Notes: generated by a model not told the origin, from the letters alone. A stretch of DNA of 7,925 nt from Chlamydiota bacterium (GCA_021772235.1 JAJFMI010000146.1:1-7925), one strand, 5' to 3'. Numbered from the stretch's first letter, positions 1-6,391 are shown. Numbers and translations are program-made.

Positions 1-119
1 CGTTTGTTACCTTCCATTAAACGCTCTAGACCTTCCTTAGGGGGCATATATGTACCTTTTTTTGAGCAACCTGCACCGATTGCTACAATTAATATGGCAG
101 ATAGGAAAATATTCTTCAT
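1..119 (-). CDS. Exported beta-carbonic anhydrase, N-terminal part only (runs off the left edge)
   Basis: Only the first 39 codons are in the window. Residues 1-17 form a Lys-plus-hydrophobic signal sequence, followed by Cys18 and a polar stretch (CSKKG), which looks like a lipoprotein. The lipobox is imperfect, because the -3 residue is Gly rather than Leu/Val/Ile, so type I cleavage is also possible. Residues 30-39 (GLERLMEGNK) match the conserved start of bacterial beta-carbonic anhydrases, where an 'aLerLkeGN' helix precedes the zinc-binding domain. The zinc ligands (Cys, Asp/His, Cys) lie outside the window. If correct, the enzyme would interconvert CO2 and bicarbonate in the periplasm. 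Its ATG (119-117) overlaps the TAA of the upstream kinase-like gene as TAATG, so it is probably translated by coupling. The family call rests on a short motif and is tentative; the exported start is firmer. Confidence 0.55.
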   Translation of the reverse strand, partial: MKNIFLSAILIVAIGAGCSKKGTYMPPKEGLERLMEGNK

Positions 120-799
120 TAACTTTCATTAATAGCCTTTGAAGTATTTTTTGCAAGTTCTGCTTGGATTGCCTCAACAAGAGGGGGAATAATTTCGCCA
201 ACTGGTTGGCTTGCATCTACGAAAAAGGAAAATGCCTCATTTTCTAAAGCGTCATAGTCTGCAAGCCACTTGTCCAAATGGATGAGATATTCTTCGGGAT
301 TTTTCTTGCTTTCACGGATTCGTTTTTCAACTTCCTCTCGACCTAACTCTAGGCGAATAGTAAAGAGGGGTGTTTGTAATTGTTTAAAAAAAGGAAAAGT
401 ACGATCAATACTTTTATCCAAAATAAATAAGTGGTTGGGGCTTTTTAGAGAGAGCGCTTGGAAGAGAAGGGTAGAGCAATTCTGTAGGTGCGAAATTGGC
501 ATATAAGGAGGCCTCTTATCAGGATCTAATCCATGAGTTCTCAATTCGTTGCGCAAATCATCCGATGAGATGCGGATACCATGAAATTCTTCTTCTAATC
601 GCTTCGCGATTGTTGTTTTTCCCATACCTGGAGTACCAGAAAAAGCAATAATTAATGAGGGGTTTTCCACGTCCACATAAGGGAAGTTTTGCAGCTGTGT
701 TTCCACAACCGAATGGAAGATTTCTTGATAAGGAGATTCGCAAGCCTCAGAAGCAGTGAATGAAAAAACTAAAATTAGGAGGGTAATGTACTTTTTCAT
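119..799 (-). CDS. P-loop kinase-like protein (AAA_33 type) with an N-terminal signal peptide
   Basis: This 226-aa protein belongs to the P-loop nucleoside/polynucleotide kinase-like NTPases. Walker A is GTPGMGKTT at residues 55-63. It is followed by the SSDDLR segment (78-83) typical of AAA_33 and zeta-toxin-like kinases, a Walker B-like LFILDKSIDR (124-133), and an Arg-containing lid region (about 157-164, VEKRIRES). The substrate cannot be read from sequence. Oddly, residues 1-19 form a clear signal peptide (KK, then a hydrophobic core, then ASEA before Cys20), although this fold normally works on cytoplasmic ATP. There is no other Met before Met59, which lies inside Walker A, and no good GTG/TTG start with a ribosome binding site, so the signal peptide seems genuine. 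Only a weak AAGTGAG-like site precedes the start. It lies 27 nt downstream of the broken ATPase gene and overlaps the carbonic anhydrase start by 1 nt. Fold call firm; function and location open. Confidence 0.75.
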   Translation of the reverse strand: MKKYITLLILVFSFTASEACESPYQEIFHSVVETQLQNFPYVDVENPSLIIAFSGTPGMGKTTIAKRLEEEFHGIRISSDDLRNELRTHGLDPDKRPPYMPISHLQNCSTLLFQALSLKSPNHLFILDKSIDRTFPFFKQLQTPLFTIRLELGREEVEKRIRESKKNPEEYLIHLDKWLADYDALENEAFSFFVDASQPVGEIIPPLVEAIQAELAKNTSKAINES

Positions 800-826
800 G
801 CACTCACTTTAAAACATTTCTGAACA

Positions 827-2009
827 CTATTCAAGCCAATTTTCAATGGGAGTTTTAAGGAAAGATTCGATTTTTTCGCCATATTCTCCGACAAGAAGAA
901 TGCGATGGGGGTTGAATGCTTTTTGAAAAGAGTTAAGGCCTGAAGGGTGCTCTCTTTTCTGGGAGCTTTTGACTTCAATAGCTACTAGTTTTGCGCCTTT
1001 TTTGAGGACAAAGTCCACCTCTTCATTATGCTCGCGCCAGTAAAAAATTTCAATTTGTTTACCTCGCGCGCTTGAGAAGATGCGCGCCAATAGCGGATTC
1101 TGTAAGTCGTCCCCAAAACTCTCGATCTATCTGCGCTTCTTCAAAGGTTTTTCCACTTTGAGCGCTCATGAGTGCTGTGTTTAACACCTGAAATTTTGGG
1201 CTAGTGCGTTTAACCCGTACTTGTTGATTGGCAAATTTATTGATCCCTGTTAAAAGTCCTGCGCCAGAGAGAAGTTCTAGGTAATTGGCAAGGGTTGTGG
1301 TATTTCCTGCATCTTGCAGTTGCCCGACCATTTTTTGGTAGGAGAGAATTTGTGAGGAGTAAATACATCCGAGTTGAAAGAGGCGGCGTAATAGAATGGG
1401 TTTGTTGACTTGTGTCATAAGAAGAATGTCTCTTGAAATGGTGGTTTCGATAAGAGAGTCGTTTATGTAATTGAGCCAGCGGGGAAGGTCGCTTATGAGA
1501 TTACTTGGTCCTGGATAACCTCCAAAAAAAATGTATTGATTGATGTCCCAATCAAAGAATTTTTGCATTTCAGAATAGGACCAATGAGTTACATGAAGGA
1601 TTTCAAAGCGGCCAGCCAAACTTTCCGTTAAACCTTTTTGTACGAGCCATGGTGAAGAGCCTAGAATAATCACTTTTAGGTTTGTTCTGTTTTTTGTGTC
1701 TTCGTCCCAGAGTTTCTTTATGAGTGCAGACCAGTTAGGGATTTTTTGGACTTCATCAATAATTAGTAGTGCAGATTTGTTTTTTTTGGCAAGAGCTCTT
1801 GCGGTTTCCCACTGGAGCTGAATCCAGGAAAGATCTTCAAGAGTAACAACATCTGCTGAAGCAGAATGTGTAGGTAGATGTAGCTCCTTTTCTAGGAGGG
1901 TTGCAAGAGTTGTTTTGCCTACCTGTCTTGGCCCTAAAAGGATTTGTATAAATTTTCTTGATTCTTTGGCCCTCTTAATGAGGTCTTGAAAAATCGGTCT
2001 TGGTTTCAT
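827..2009 (-). pseudogene. AAA_14/DUF4143 ATPase with nuclease-like C-terminus, split by one frameshift
   Basis: Two overlapping minus-strand reading frames together encode one known protein architecture. The first (2009-1059, 316 aa) has Walker A GPRQVGKTT (26-34), Walker B LLIIDE (81-86), the family motif GSSPWL...SLAGRFE (117-136), a winged-helix-like region (about 206-256), and the start of the DUF4143 domain (GRLTESAIGAHLL, 300-312). It stops at TAA 1061-1059. The continuation (1090-827, usable from about 1063) carries IEIFYWRE...VDFVL...AIEVKSS, the PD-(D/E)XK-like D-x12-E-x-K signature. The frames differ by one extra or two missing bases inside the CGCGCGC run at 1065-1071. Adding one CG pair gives an uninterrupted protein of about 394 aa, the usual family length. 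Such ATPases are common in bacteria and archaea as poorly understood accessory genes. It may be a recent pseudogene, a phase-variable gene, or a sequencing error. No Shine-Dalgarno is seen before the ATG. Confidence 0.85.
1065..1071. repeat. CGCGCGC run at the ATPase frameshift
   Basis: A short alternating CG tract sits exactly where the two halves of the ATPase gene fall out of frame, 4-6 bp before the premature TAA on the minus strand. Loss of one CG pair by slippage would produce the observed shift, and restoring it rejoins both frames without changing any other residue (K-R-A-R then G-K). Confidence 0.6.
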
Positions 2010-2020
2010 AGGGTTTTACA

Positions 2021-2066
2021 TTTTACTCAGTCTATTGAGTGAATTTACTCAATTCATTGAGTAAAA
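2021..2066. promoter_or_regulatory. Tandem palindromes forming a 46-bp dyad, probable operator
   Basis: Two 16-bp palindromes, ACTCAGTCTATTGAGT (2025-2040) and ACTCAATTCATTGAGT (2047-2062), lie 22 bp apart start to start, about two helical turns. Together they form a larger dyad with perfect 9-bp outer arms, TTTTACTCA (2021-2029) and TGAGTAAAA (2058-2066); 19 of 23 base pairs across the dyad match. The right copy extends to a 22-bp palindrome, TTTACTCAAT-TC-ATTGAGTAAA (2044-2065). The element ends 11 bp before the ATPase start on the minus strand and about 58 bp upstream of the rightward TATAAT box. The 22-bp phasing suggests two protein dimers bound on one DNA face. Autoregulation by the winged-helix part of the ATPase is possible but is inference. 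Confidence 0.65.
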
Positions 2067-2123
2067 TCACGTCTTTGTTGTAAGTAGCAGAGCATCAAAG
2101 AGTACGCTTGATATTTATTTTTC

Positions 2124-2129
2124 TATAAT
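2124..2129 (+). promoter_or_regulatory. -10 box for the GH64-OMP unit
   Basis: A perfect TATAAT lies 35 bp before the ATG at 2164, so transcription would start near 2136 and leave a leader of about 28 nt. No good -35 is seen at 16-18 bp spacing; the nearest TTGATA (2108-2113) is only 10 bp away, too close for a standard sigma-70 promoter. An activator or a relaxed -35 may be involved. Confidence 0.45.
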
Positions 2130-2140
2130 TCATAGTAATT

Positions 2141-2152
2141 GCTTAGTTAAGC
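2141..2152 (+). other. Small palindrome in the leader just before the ribosome binding site
   Basis: GCTTAGTTAAGC is a 12-bp inverted repeat (5-bp arms around GT) ending one base before the GAGGGG ribosome binding site at 2153-2158, which itself is spaced 5 nt from the ATG at 2164. A 5-bp stem with a 2-nt loop is too tight to be a stable hairpin, so a DNA-level site is more likely if it has any role. Confidence 0.25.
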
Positions 2153-2163
2153 GAGGGGTTGAG

Positions 2164-4062
2164 ATGCGTAGATTGGGTTTTTTTGTGATTTTTGTTCGGG
2201 CTCTTTCAGCGGCTTGCCCTTCGTCAATCCCGCCATTGACTCCTGTTCCAGTTCCAATAGTTGTACCGCCGCCTGTAGCGACCTGTCCAACACCAACTCC
2301 GACCACAGTTTCCGGATATTTGCCCATCACGTTTGTCAATAATAGCGGAGTGGCCGCTTCAGAAATTTATGTTGCGGTGCTTGTCAATTCAAGCACGCAG
2401 TTTTTAGAGTTTAGTGGTGCAACACAGAAATTAGCCACGATCACAAATTTCACCCCGACAACCTATCTTTCTGCATCTCCCTACACCAATACATTAGATT
2501 CTTTTGAAATGATCGCTGCCGATACCTACACTTTTTATATTCCAAATGATGGGAATACGGCTGTTTCTGGTAGTAATGTGATGAAATCTTCAAGGATTTT
2601 ACTCTCTTTGAAAGAACCACTGACCTACTTCATAAACAATTTAGGTGTGTTGCAATTTCCTGTTGAGTTGGATGCGCAAAATGATAATTATTATGTTCTC
2701 AATGATAAAATAGAATTTGACTTGGGGAGTAATGGCTTTAATCGGTTGAATCTTAATCTCACAGGAGTAGATTTTTTTGGACTTCCGTTTCAAATCCAAG
2801 CGAACTACAAGTTCTTTTTCGGGGGAATGTTTACCAATGCTTGCGGAGTAACGGGAATGCCTGCAAGTGTGGCGTTCTCCGATGTTTTTACAGAATATGA
2901 TACTTCGCTCGATTCACTTTCCGAACCCTTCAAAACTCATTGGAAAGATTTAGTGGCTATCTATACAAATCCTGCTGGTGGGGGAGGCGATGACTGCAAT
3001 CTGCGCATTTTTTCTCCCGCAACAGCCATGGGCAGCACCCAGACACAGACCAATCCTACCAAAGTCACATTCCCCACAAATTATTTTCTAGATTCGGTCT
3101 CTACACCCAAAACATGCACATGGTTTAATGCCGTTTGGAGCGGTAAGACAAAGTCGGGGAAAGAGGCATTTTATGAGAATCGAAAGCCTACTCCCTATTT
3201 AATTTTGGATGCGACGACAAAAGGAGGAAGTGCTATAGCCAAAGGGTATGAATTAGAGGATAAAAGTTTTCGATTTGCGATATCAGGTGGCCCAGATAAG
3301 GGAAGGACAATTACCTTTCCAAAACCGACAAGTTCTAAAGCCTTTTTTACCGGTGCTGTAAGTGATTACAAACCTGCCATTAAAAGTAGTGCCTCAGCTG
3401 CGACAAATAATCAGGTATTAAAGGTATTTGCAACATCAATTATTTCAGGAATTTTCCCCATCAATTGCCAGTTGCCAACTCCGATTACAATTGATCAAGC
3501 TTATGTGCGAGATCAATCGGCAAATTACTTTCAAAACAATAACATTTTAACAAAAGCACTCGGGGGATGCCCCTGTGTGGACAATGTTCCATGGTTCGAT
3601 TTTTATTCTCGTACGCTATTAACGATTGGAACACCTAATCTTTTCTACACATCAGCCTATTCGGATTTTCTCGGTACAGATGGTACCATTGTGATCATCA
3701 ATCTCGATACTGATAACGCTGCGGCAAATGTTACGGTAAACATCGGGGATTGTACGACAGATGTGAATTTTCCCGATCCCTATTCCGATACAGAAACTTA
3801 TGATATTACCGTAGGCATTCCTGCAAATACGACAGTGGAGTTTGGCACAACTGCTGCAGGACCGTTTGGAGCCATTCCCGCAACAGCAGATGGGGATGCA
3901 TTTTTCTTGCAAGTGACATATAATTCAGGAGTCTACAGCGGTCAAACCGTTGTAACGCAAATTGCCCCCTCGGTAGAAGTATTTCATCCCATTTTACCGG
4001 GACAGGGGATGATTACGACAACAGGAACAGAGACAAACGTGAGCATAGGAGAAAGCCCATGA
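2164..4062 (+). CDS. Secreted GH64-type beta-1,3-glucanase family protein
   Basis: This 632-aa protein resembles glycoside hydrolase family 64 (laminaripentaose-producing beta-1,3-glucanases, with a thaumatin-like N-terminal barrel). The order of conserved segments fits: PITFVNNSG...EIYVAVL (54-73), SSRILLSLKEPLTYFIN (142-158), DNYYVLNDKIEFDL (174-187), VDFFGLPFQI (202-211), W260-KDLVAIY then LRIFSPATAM (280-289), NYFLD...VW (306-325), and a C-terminal FYTSAYSDFLG (494-503). Glu184 and Asp203 are probable counterparts of the known GH64 catalytic Glu/Asp pair; this mapping is inference from motif order. Residues 1-17 are a weak signal peptide with an Arg inside the core. A Pro/Thr/Val-rich linker follows (about 19-48), and about 120 residues of Gly/Thr-rich beta sequence of unknown role close the protein. 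The start has a GAGGGG site 5 nt upstream. The stop overlaps the next gene as ATGA. The probable role is cleavage or binding of beta-1,3-glucan outside the cell. Confidence 0.75.
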   Translation: MRRLGFFVIFVRALSAACPSSIPPLTPVPVPIVVPPPVATCPTPTPTTVSGYLPITFVNNSGVAASEIYVAVLVNSSTQFLEFSGATQKLATITNFTPTTYLSASPYTNTLDSFEMIAADTYTFYIPNDGNTAVSGSNVMKSSRILLSLKEPLTYFINNLGVLQFPVELDAQNDNYYVLNDKIEFDLGSNGFNRLNLNLTGVDFFGLPFQIQANYKFFFGGMFTNACGVTGMPASVAFSDVFTEYDTSLDSLSEPFKTHWKDLVAIYTNPAGGGGDDCNLRIFSPATAMGSTQTQTNPTKVTFPTNYFLDSVSTPKTCTWFNAVWSGKTKSGKEAFYENRKPTPYLILDATTKGGSAIAKGYELEDKSFRFAISGGPDKGRTITFPKPTSSKAFFTGAVSDYKPAIKSSASAATNNQVLKVFATSIISGIFPINCQLPTPITIDQAYVRDQSANYFQNNNILTKALGGCPCVDNVPWFDFYSRTLLTIGTPNLFYTSAYSDFLGTDGTIVIINLDTDNAAANVTVNIGDCTTDVNFPDPYSDTETYDITVGIPANTTVEFGTTAAGPFGAIPATADGDAFFLQVTYNSGVYSGQTVVTQIAPSVEVFHPILPGQGMITTTGTETNVSIGESP

Positions 4063-5045
4063 AAAGATTTCTATTTTTACTCATCCCATTTTTTCTTGTA
4101 GGGCAAGAAGCAGATCGTCCCTATGATTTTTTCACAGAGTTGAGCTTTATCTACTGGCAGCCCATTCAAGAAAATATGAGTTTGGGCGTTGTCTCGGATA
4201 CATCAAGTGCAAATGACCTTGTCAATGGTGATGTTGTCGATTTGGACTTTACGTACAAACCCGGTTTTAAAGTGGGTTTAGGTGTGAGTTTGGATTATGG
4301 CTTGTGGGATACGTTTTTATCTTATACATGGCTCAGAGGATCGCAAGAGGCATCAGTAAATATTGATCCAAATAATCTTTCGAAAGGACTTTTTCCCGCT
4401 TGGGAAATACCCAGTTTTTTAAACCCTCGCTATAGTAAAGGATCAGAAAAGTGGACTCTGCAGCTGCATTTGATCAATTGGGATTTAGCTCGCAGCTATA
4501 CTGTAGGAACAAAACTTTGCTTGCGTCCATTTATTGGCTTGCGCGCCGCAATCATTGATCAGGATCTTCACGTCGATTATAAAAATAAAAATCCGGTAAA
4601 TATCGCAATTTTTCCTGACACTCATATAGATATTTCAACTGACTCATGGGGAATTGGACCAAGGCTTGGCTTGTGTACAAACTGGGAATTGGGAAAGGGA
4701 TGGAGACTATTCGGCGATGGAGAATTCGATATTCTGTTTACGCAATATGATAGTAAAAGTGAGCAGAGATCGGATGTGGCCGTTGCCAATCGCTTTATTG
4801 TAAGACACGATGATGCCAATTTTTTGCGCACGCATTTAGGACTGGACCTAGGACTCGGCTGGAGAAGATACTTTTCTTGCGATAAGTATCGCGTGGATTT
4901 ATCGGCAGGTTATGGTTTTCAGGTATTCTTCGACCAGAATATGCTCCGCAGAGGCCAAAATGCCCAAGCGATCGGTAGCAGTTTTGCACCTGAAGGAAAC
5001 CTCTACTTGCATGGGCTGACGCTAACGCTTCGCTTTGATTATTGA
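4059..5045 (+). CDS. MOMP-like beta-barrel outer membrane protein
   Basis: This 328-aa protein has a short signal peptide (residues 1-15, ending FFLVG before QEAD). The body has the alternating aromatic and polar pattern of an outer-membrane barrel and ends in an aromatic residue (LTLTLRFDY). The segments LSFIYWQPIQE (28-38), YKPGFKVGLGVSLDYGLWDTFLSYTW (66-91, given in part), the WGIGPRLGL strand, and the late RRYFSCDKYRVDLSAGYGFQ strands match the MOMP-like proteins of environmental chlamydiae and the Legionella OMP (Lpg1974-type, PF05150) family. Such proteins are thought to act as porins and as the structural surface layer of chlamydiae that lack classical MOMP. Its ATG overlaps the GH64 stop by 4 nt (ATGA), so both are on one mRNA and translationally coupled, pointing to a joint surface role. 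Family call good; pore selectivity unknown. Confidence 0.8.
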   Translation: MKRFLFLLIPFFLVGQEADRPYDFFTELSFIYWQPIQENMSLGVVSDTSSANDLVNGDVVDLDFTYKPGFKVGLGVSLDYGLWDTFLSYTWLRGSQEASVNIDPNNLSKGLFPAWEIPSFLNPRYSKGSEKWTLQLHLINWDLARSYTVGTKLCLRPFIGLRAAIIDQDLHVDYKNKNPVNIAIFPDTHIDISTDSWGIGPRLGLCTNWELGKGWRLFGDGEFDILFTQYDSKSEQRSDVAVANRFIVRHDDANFLRTHLGLDLGLGWRRYFSCDKYRVDLSAGYGFQVFFDQNMLRRGQNAQAIGSSFAPEGNLYLHGLTLTLRFDY

Positions 5046-5144
5046 AATTATCTTTACGATATTCTCGGGAAAACTTTGGTTTTTGAATAGTGATCTAGAA
5101 AATACAGACATAGCAACTTGGTCATTGCCTGGGCTCTTTAAAAG

Positions 5145-5156
5145 ATGAGGAGGTAG
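5145..5156 (+). other. Distant AGGAGG and minimal ATG-AGG-AGG-TAG frame upstream of yjdM
   Basis: A perfect Shine-Dalgarno core (AGGAGG, 5148-5153) lies 20 nt before the yjdM ATG, too far for normal use. No start nearer to it works: the in-frame GTG at 5156 is followed by TGA at 5165. The core is embedded in a four-codon frame, ATG AGG AGG TAG. The ribosome may load here and reinitiate at 5174, or this may be chance. Confidence 0.25.
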
Positions 5157-5173
5157 TGTTAAACTGATCGGAT

Positions 5174-5524
5174 ATGGAAAAAATCCCTCATTGCCCCAAG
5201 TGTAGTTCAGAATTTGTTTATGAGAATGGCAATCTCTTTATTTGTCCAGAGTGCGCCCATGAGTGGGTTAAACAAGTAAATTCAGAAGAAGTAAAAAATG
5301 AGCCAGTTGTGAAAGATGCGCATGGGAATATTCTCAAGGATGGCGATAGCGTGACAATCATCAAAGACATCAAAGTCAAAGGATCCACTTCTGTAATCAA
5401 GGTTGGTCTGAAAGTTAAAGATATACGTTTAGTTGAACCGGTCAATGGTCATAATATTGATGCCAAGGTCAAGGGATTCGGCTCGATGATGCTAAAGTCT
5501 GAGGTTGTTAAAAAATGCAGCTGA
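5174..5524 (+). CDS. yjdM: YjdM/PhnA-family zinc-ribbon protein
   Basis: This 116-aa protein closely resembles E. coli YjdM (formerly PhnA, 111 aa). Residues 7-27 form a zinc ribbon with two CxxC pairs (CPKC at 7-10 and CPEC at 24-27). The C-terminal PhnA domain follows, with KDAHGNILKDGDSVTIIKD (48-66), KVKG...KVGLKVKDIRLVE (67-88), and the ending HNIDAKVKGFGSMMLKSEVVKK. Despite the historic name, the E. coli protein is not the phosphonoacetate hydrolase and has no settled enzymatic role; no phn genes are nearby here. It is probably cytoplasmic (no signal peptide). The start at 5174 is fixed by an upstream in-frame TGA at 5165, yet the only strong ribosome binding site is 20 nt away. It stands alone, with 128 bp before it and 117 bp after it. 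Confidence 0.92.
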   Translation: MEKIPHCPKCSSEFVYENGNLFICPECAHEWVKQVNSEEVKNEPVVKDAHGNILKDGDSVTIIKDIKVKGSTSVIKVGLKVKDIRLVEPVNGHNIDAKVKGFGSMMLKSEVVKKCS

Positions 5525-5539
5525 GGGTTTGTGCGGCCG

Positions 5540-5561
5540 TTTGAAGGTACCCATCTTCAAA
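5540..5561 (+). other. Inverted repeat downstream of yjdM
   Basis: TTTGAAG (5540-5546) and CTTCAAA (5555-5561) can pair as a 7-bp stem with an 8-nt loop, 15 bp after the yjdM stop. It is followed by ACCC rather than a T run, so it does not qualify as a standard intrinsic terminator. It could still protect the transcript 3' end. Confidence 0.25.
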
Positions 5562-5641
5562 ACCCATTTATAACAAAGCGTGAAGTGGAAGTATTGCAAT
5601 CGTTGGACCTTGCTGGCACCGCTTATGGAAAGGATTGAAAA

Positions 5642-6391
5642 ATGTATAGAAGATCAGTGTTAATTATTGGCGCTACAAGCGAAATTGGAGCAGCAGTTTC
5701 TAAGCATTTAGCAAGTAAAAACATGCAACTTTTTTTGACGGGGAGGAGTGAAAAAAAATTGAGTAACTTACTCTTATCAATTGAAGGGGAAGGTCATCAA
5801 ACTCTTTCTAGAGACTACTTGAAAAAAGAGCAAATCGTAGATGACCGATTCTCTAAAGAAAAATTCAATGGCGTAGTTCTTATTACGCCCAGACCAACAG
5901 CTTGTTTGGATAAAATTCCCACGCCTGAAGAATGGAGAGAATTATTTGAATGCTGTTTCATAGGTCCCTTGGAAACTTTGCGAAAAGCGCTGCTAAGCCT
6001 TAATTCCAATTGCAAAATTGTAATTATTTCAGGAATCACCTCAAAGCAGTACTACCCACCTCTTCCTAAATTTGCAGTCTTACGAAAAATGTGGCTCGCA
6101 GAAGCAAAAGCACTTTCAAGCGCATTAGGAAGTGAAAATATTTCAGTCAACACAGTCAGTTTGGGGGGTGTTTGGAGTGAGAAACTCGCAGAAAAGATAG
6201 AAAAAGAGTCTCAAGATTCCGGAGAAACTATAGAAAAATTACGATCAAATCGCGTACAAAATATCCCTTTAAAAAAGTATGCTGAGCTTTCTGAAGTTGC
6301 AACTGTGATAGAACAAATGCTGGGAGATCTGACAAGCCATATTTCTGGTCAAAATCTAGTGTTAGATGGAGGCTTTACTTCTGTCTATTAA
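5642..6391 (+). CDS. SDR-family protein with a degenerate active site
   Basis: This 249-aa protein has the normal length and layout of a classical short-chain dehydrogenase/reductase. The cofactor-binding end is kept: IGATSEIG (9-16) as the glycine-rich loop, GRS (34-36), which usually suits NADP(H), VSLGG (172-176) in place of the VSPG segment, and LVLDGGF (239-245) near the C-terminus. The catalytic part is not kept. By alignment with the family pattern, the NNAG motif is TPRP (82-85), the active Asn is Cys105, the Ser position is Gly131, and YxxxK is F144-AVL-R148. This would leave none of the Asn-Ser-Tyr-Lys tetrad. It may be a nucleotide-binding regulator or scaffold, or use other chemistry. 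The reading frame is intact and has a good ribosome binding site (AAAGGA, 5629-5634, 7-nt spacing), so it is probably expressed. SDR fold is sure; enzyme activity is doubtful. Confidence 0.85.
   Translation: MYRRSVLIIGATSEIGAAVSKHLASKNMQLFLTGRSEKKLSNLLLSIEGEGHQTLSRDYLKKEQIVDDRFSKEKFNGVVLITPRPTACLDKIPTPEEWRELFECCFIGPLETLRKALLSLNSNCKIVIISGITSKQYYPPLPKFAVLRKMWLAEAKALSSALGSENISVNTVSLGGVWSEKLAEKIEKESQDSGETIEKLRSNRVQNIPLKKYAELSEVATVIEQMLGDLTSHISGQNLVLDGGFTSVY

Noticed and set aside
270..506. Open frame of 78 codons on the plus strand
   Set aside because: It lies wholly within the antisense of the kinase-like gene, has no ribosome binding site and shows no recognisable domain.
2108..2129. TTGATA and TATAAT as a complete sigma-70 promoter
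   Set aside because: The spacing is 10 bp rather than 16-18 bp, so only the -10 box is kept as a feature.
2130..2339. Gly/Thr-rich minus-strand frame of 69 codons
   Set aside because: It is the antisense of the proline-rich linker of the GH64 gene; its composition reflects that low-complexity DNA.
5070..5083. AAAAC-TTTG-GTTTT hairpin after the outer-membrane protein gene
   Set aside because: The stem is five pairs, four of them A-T, too weak for an intrinsic terminator, with only a single extra T following.
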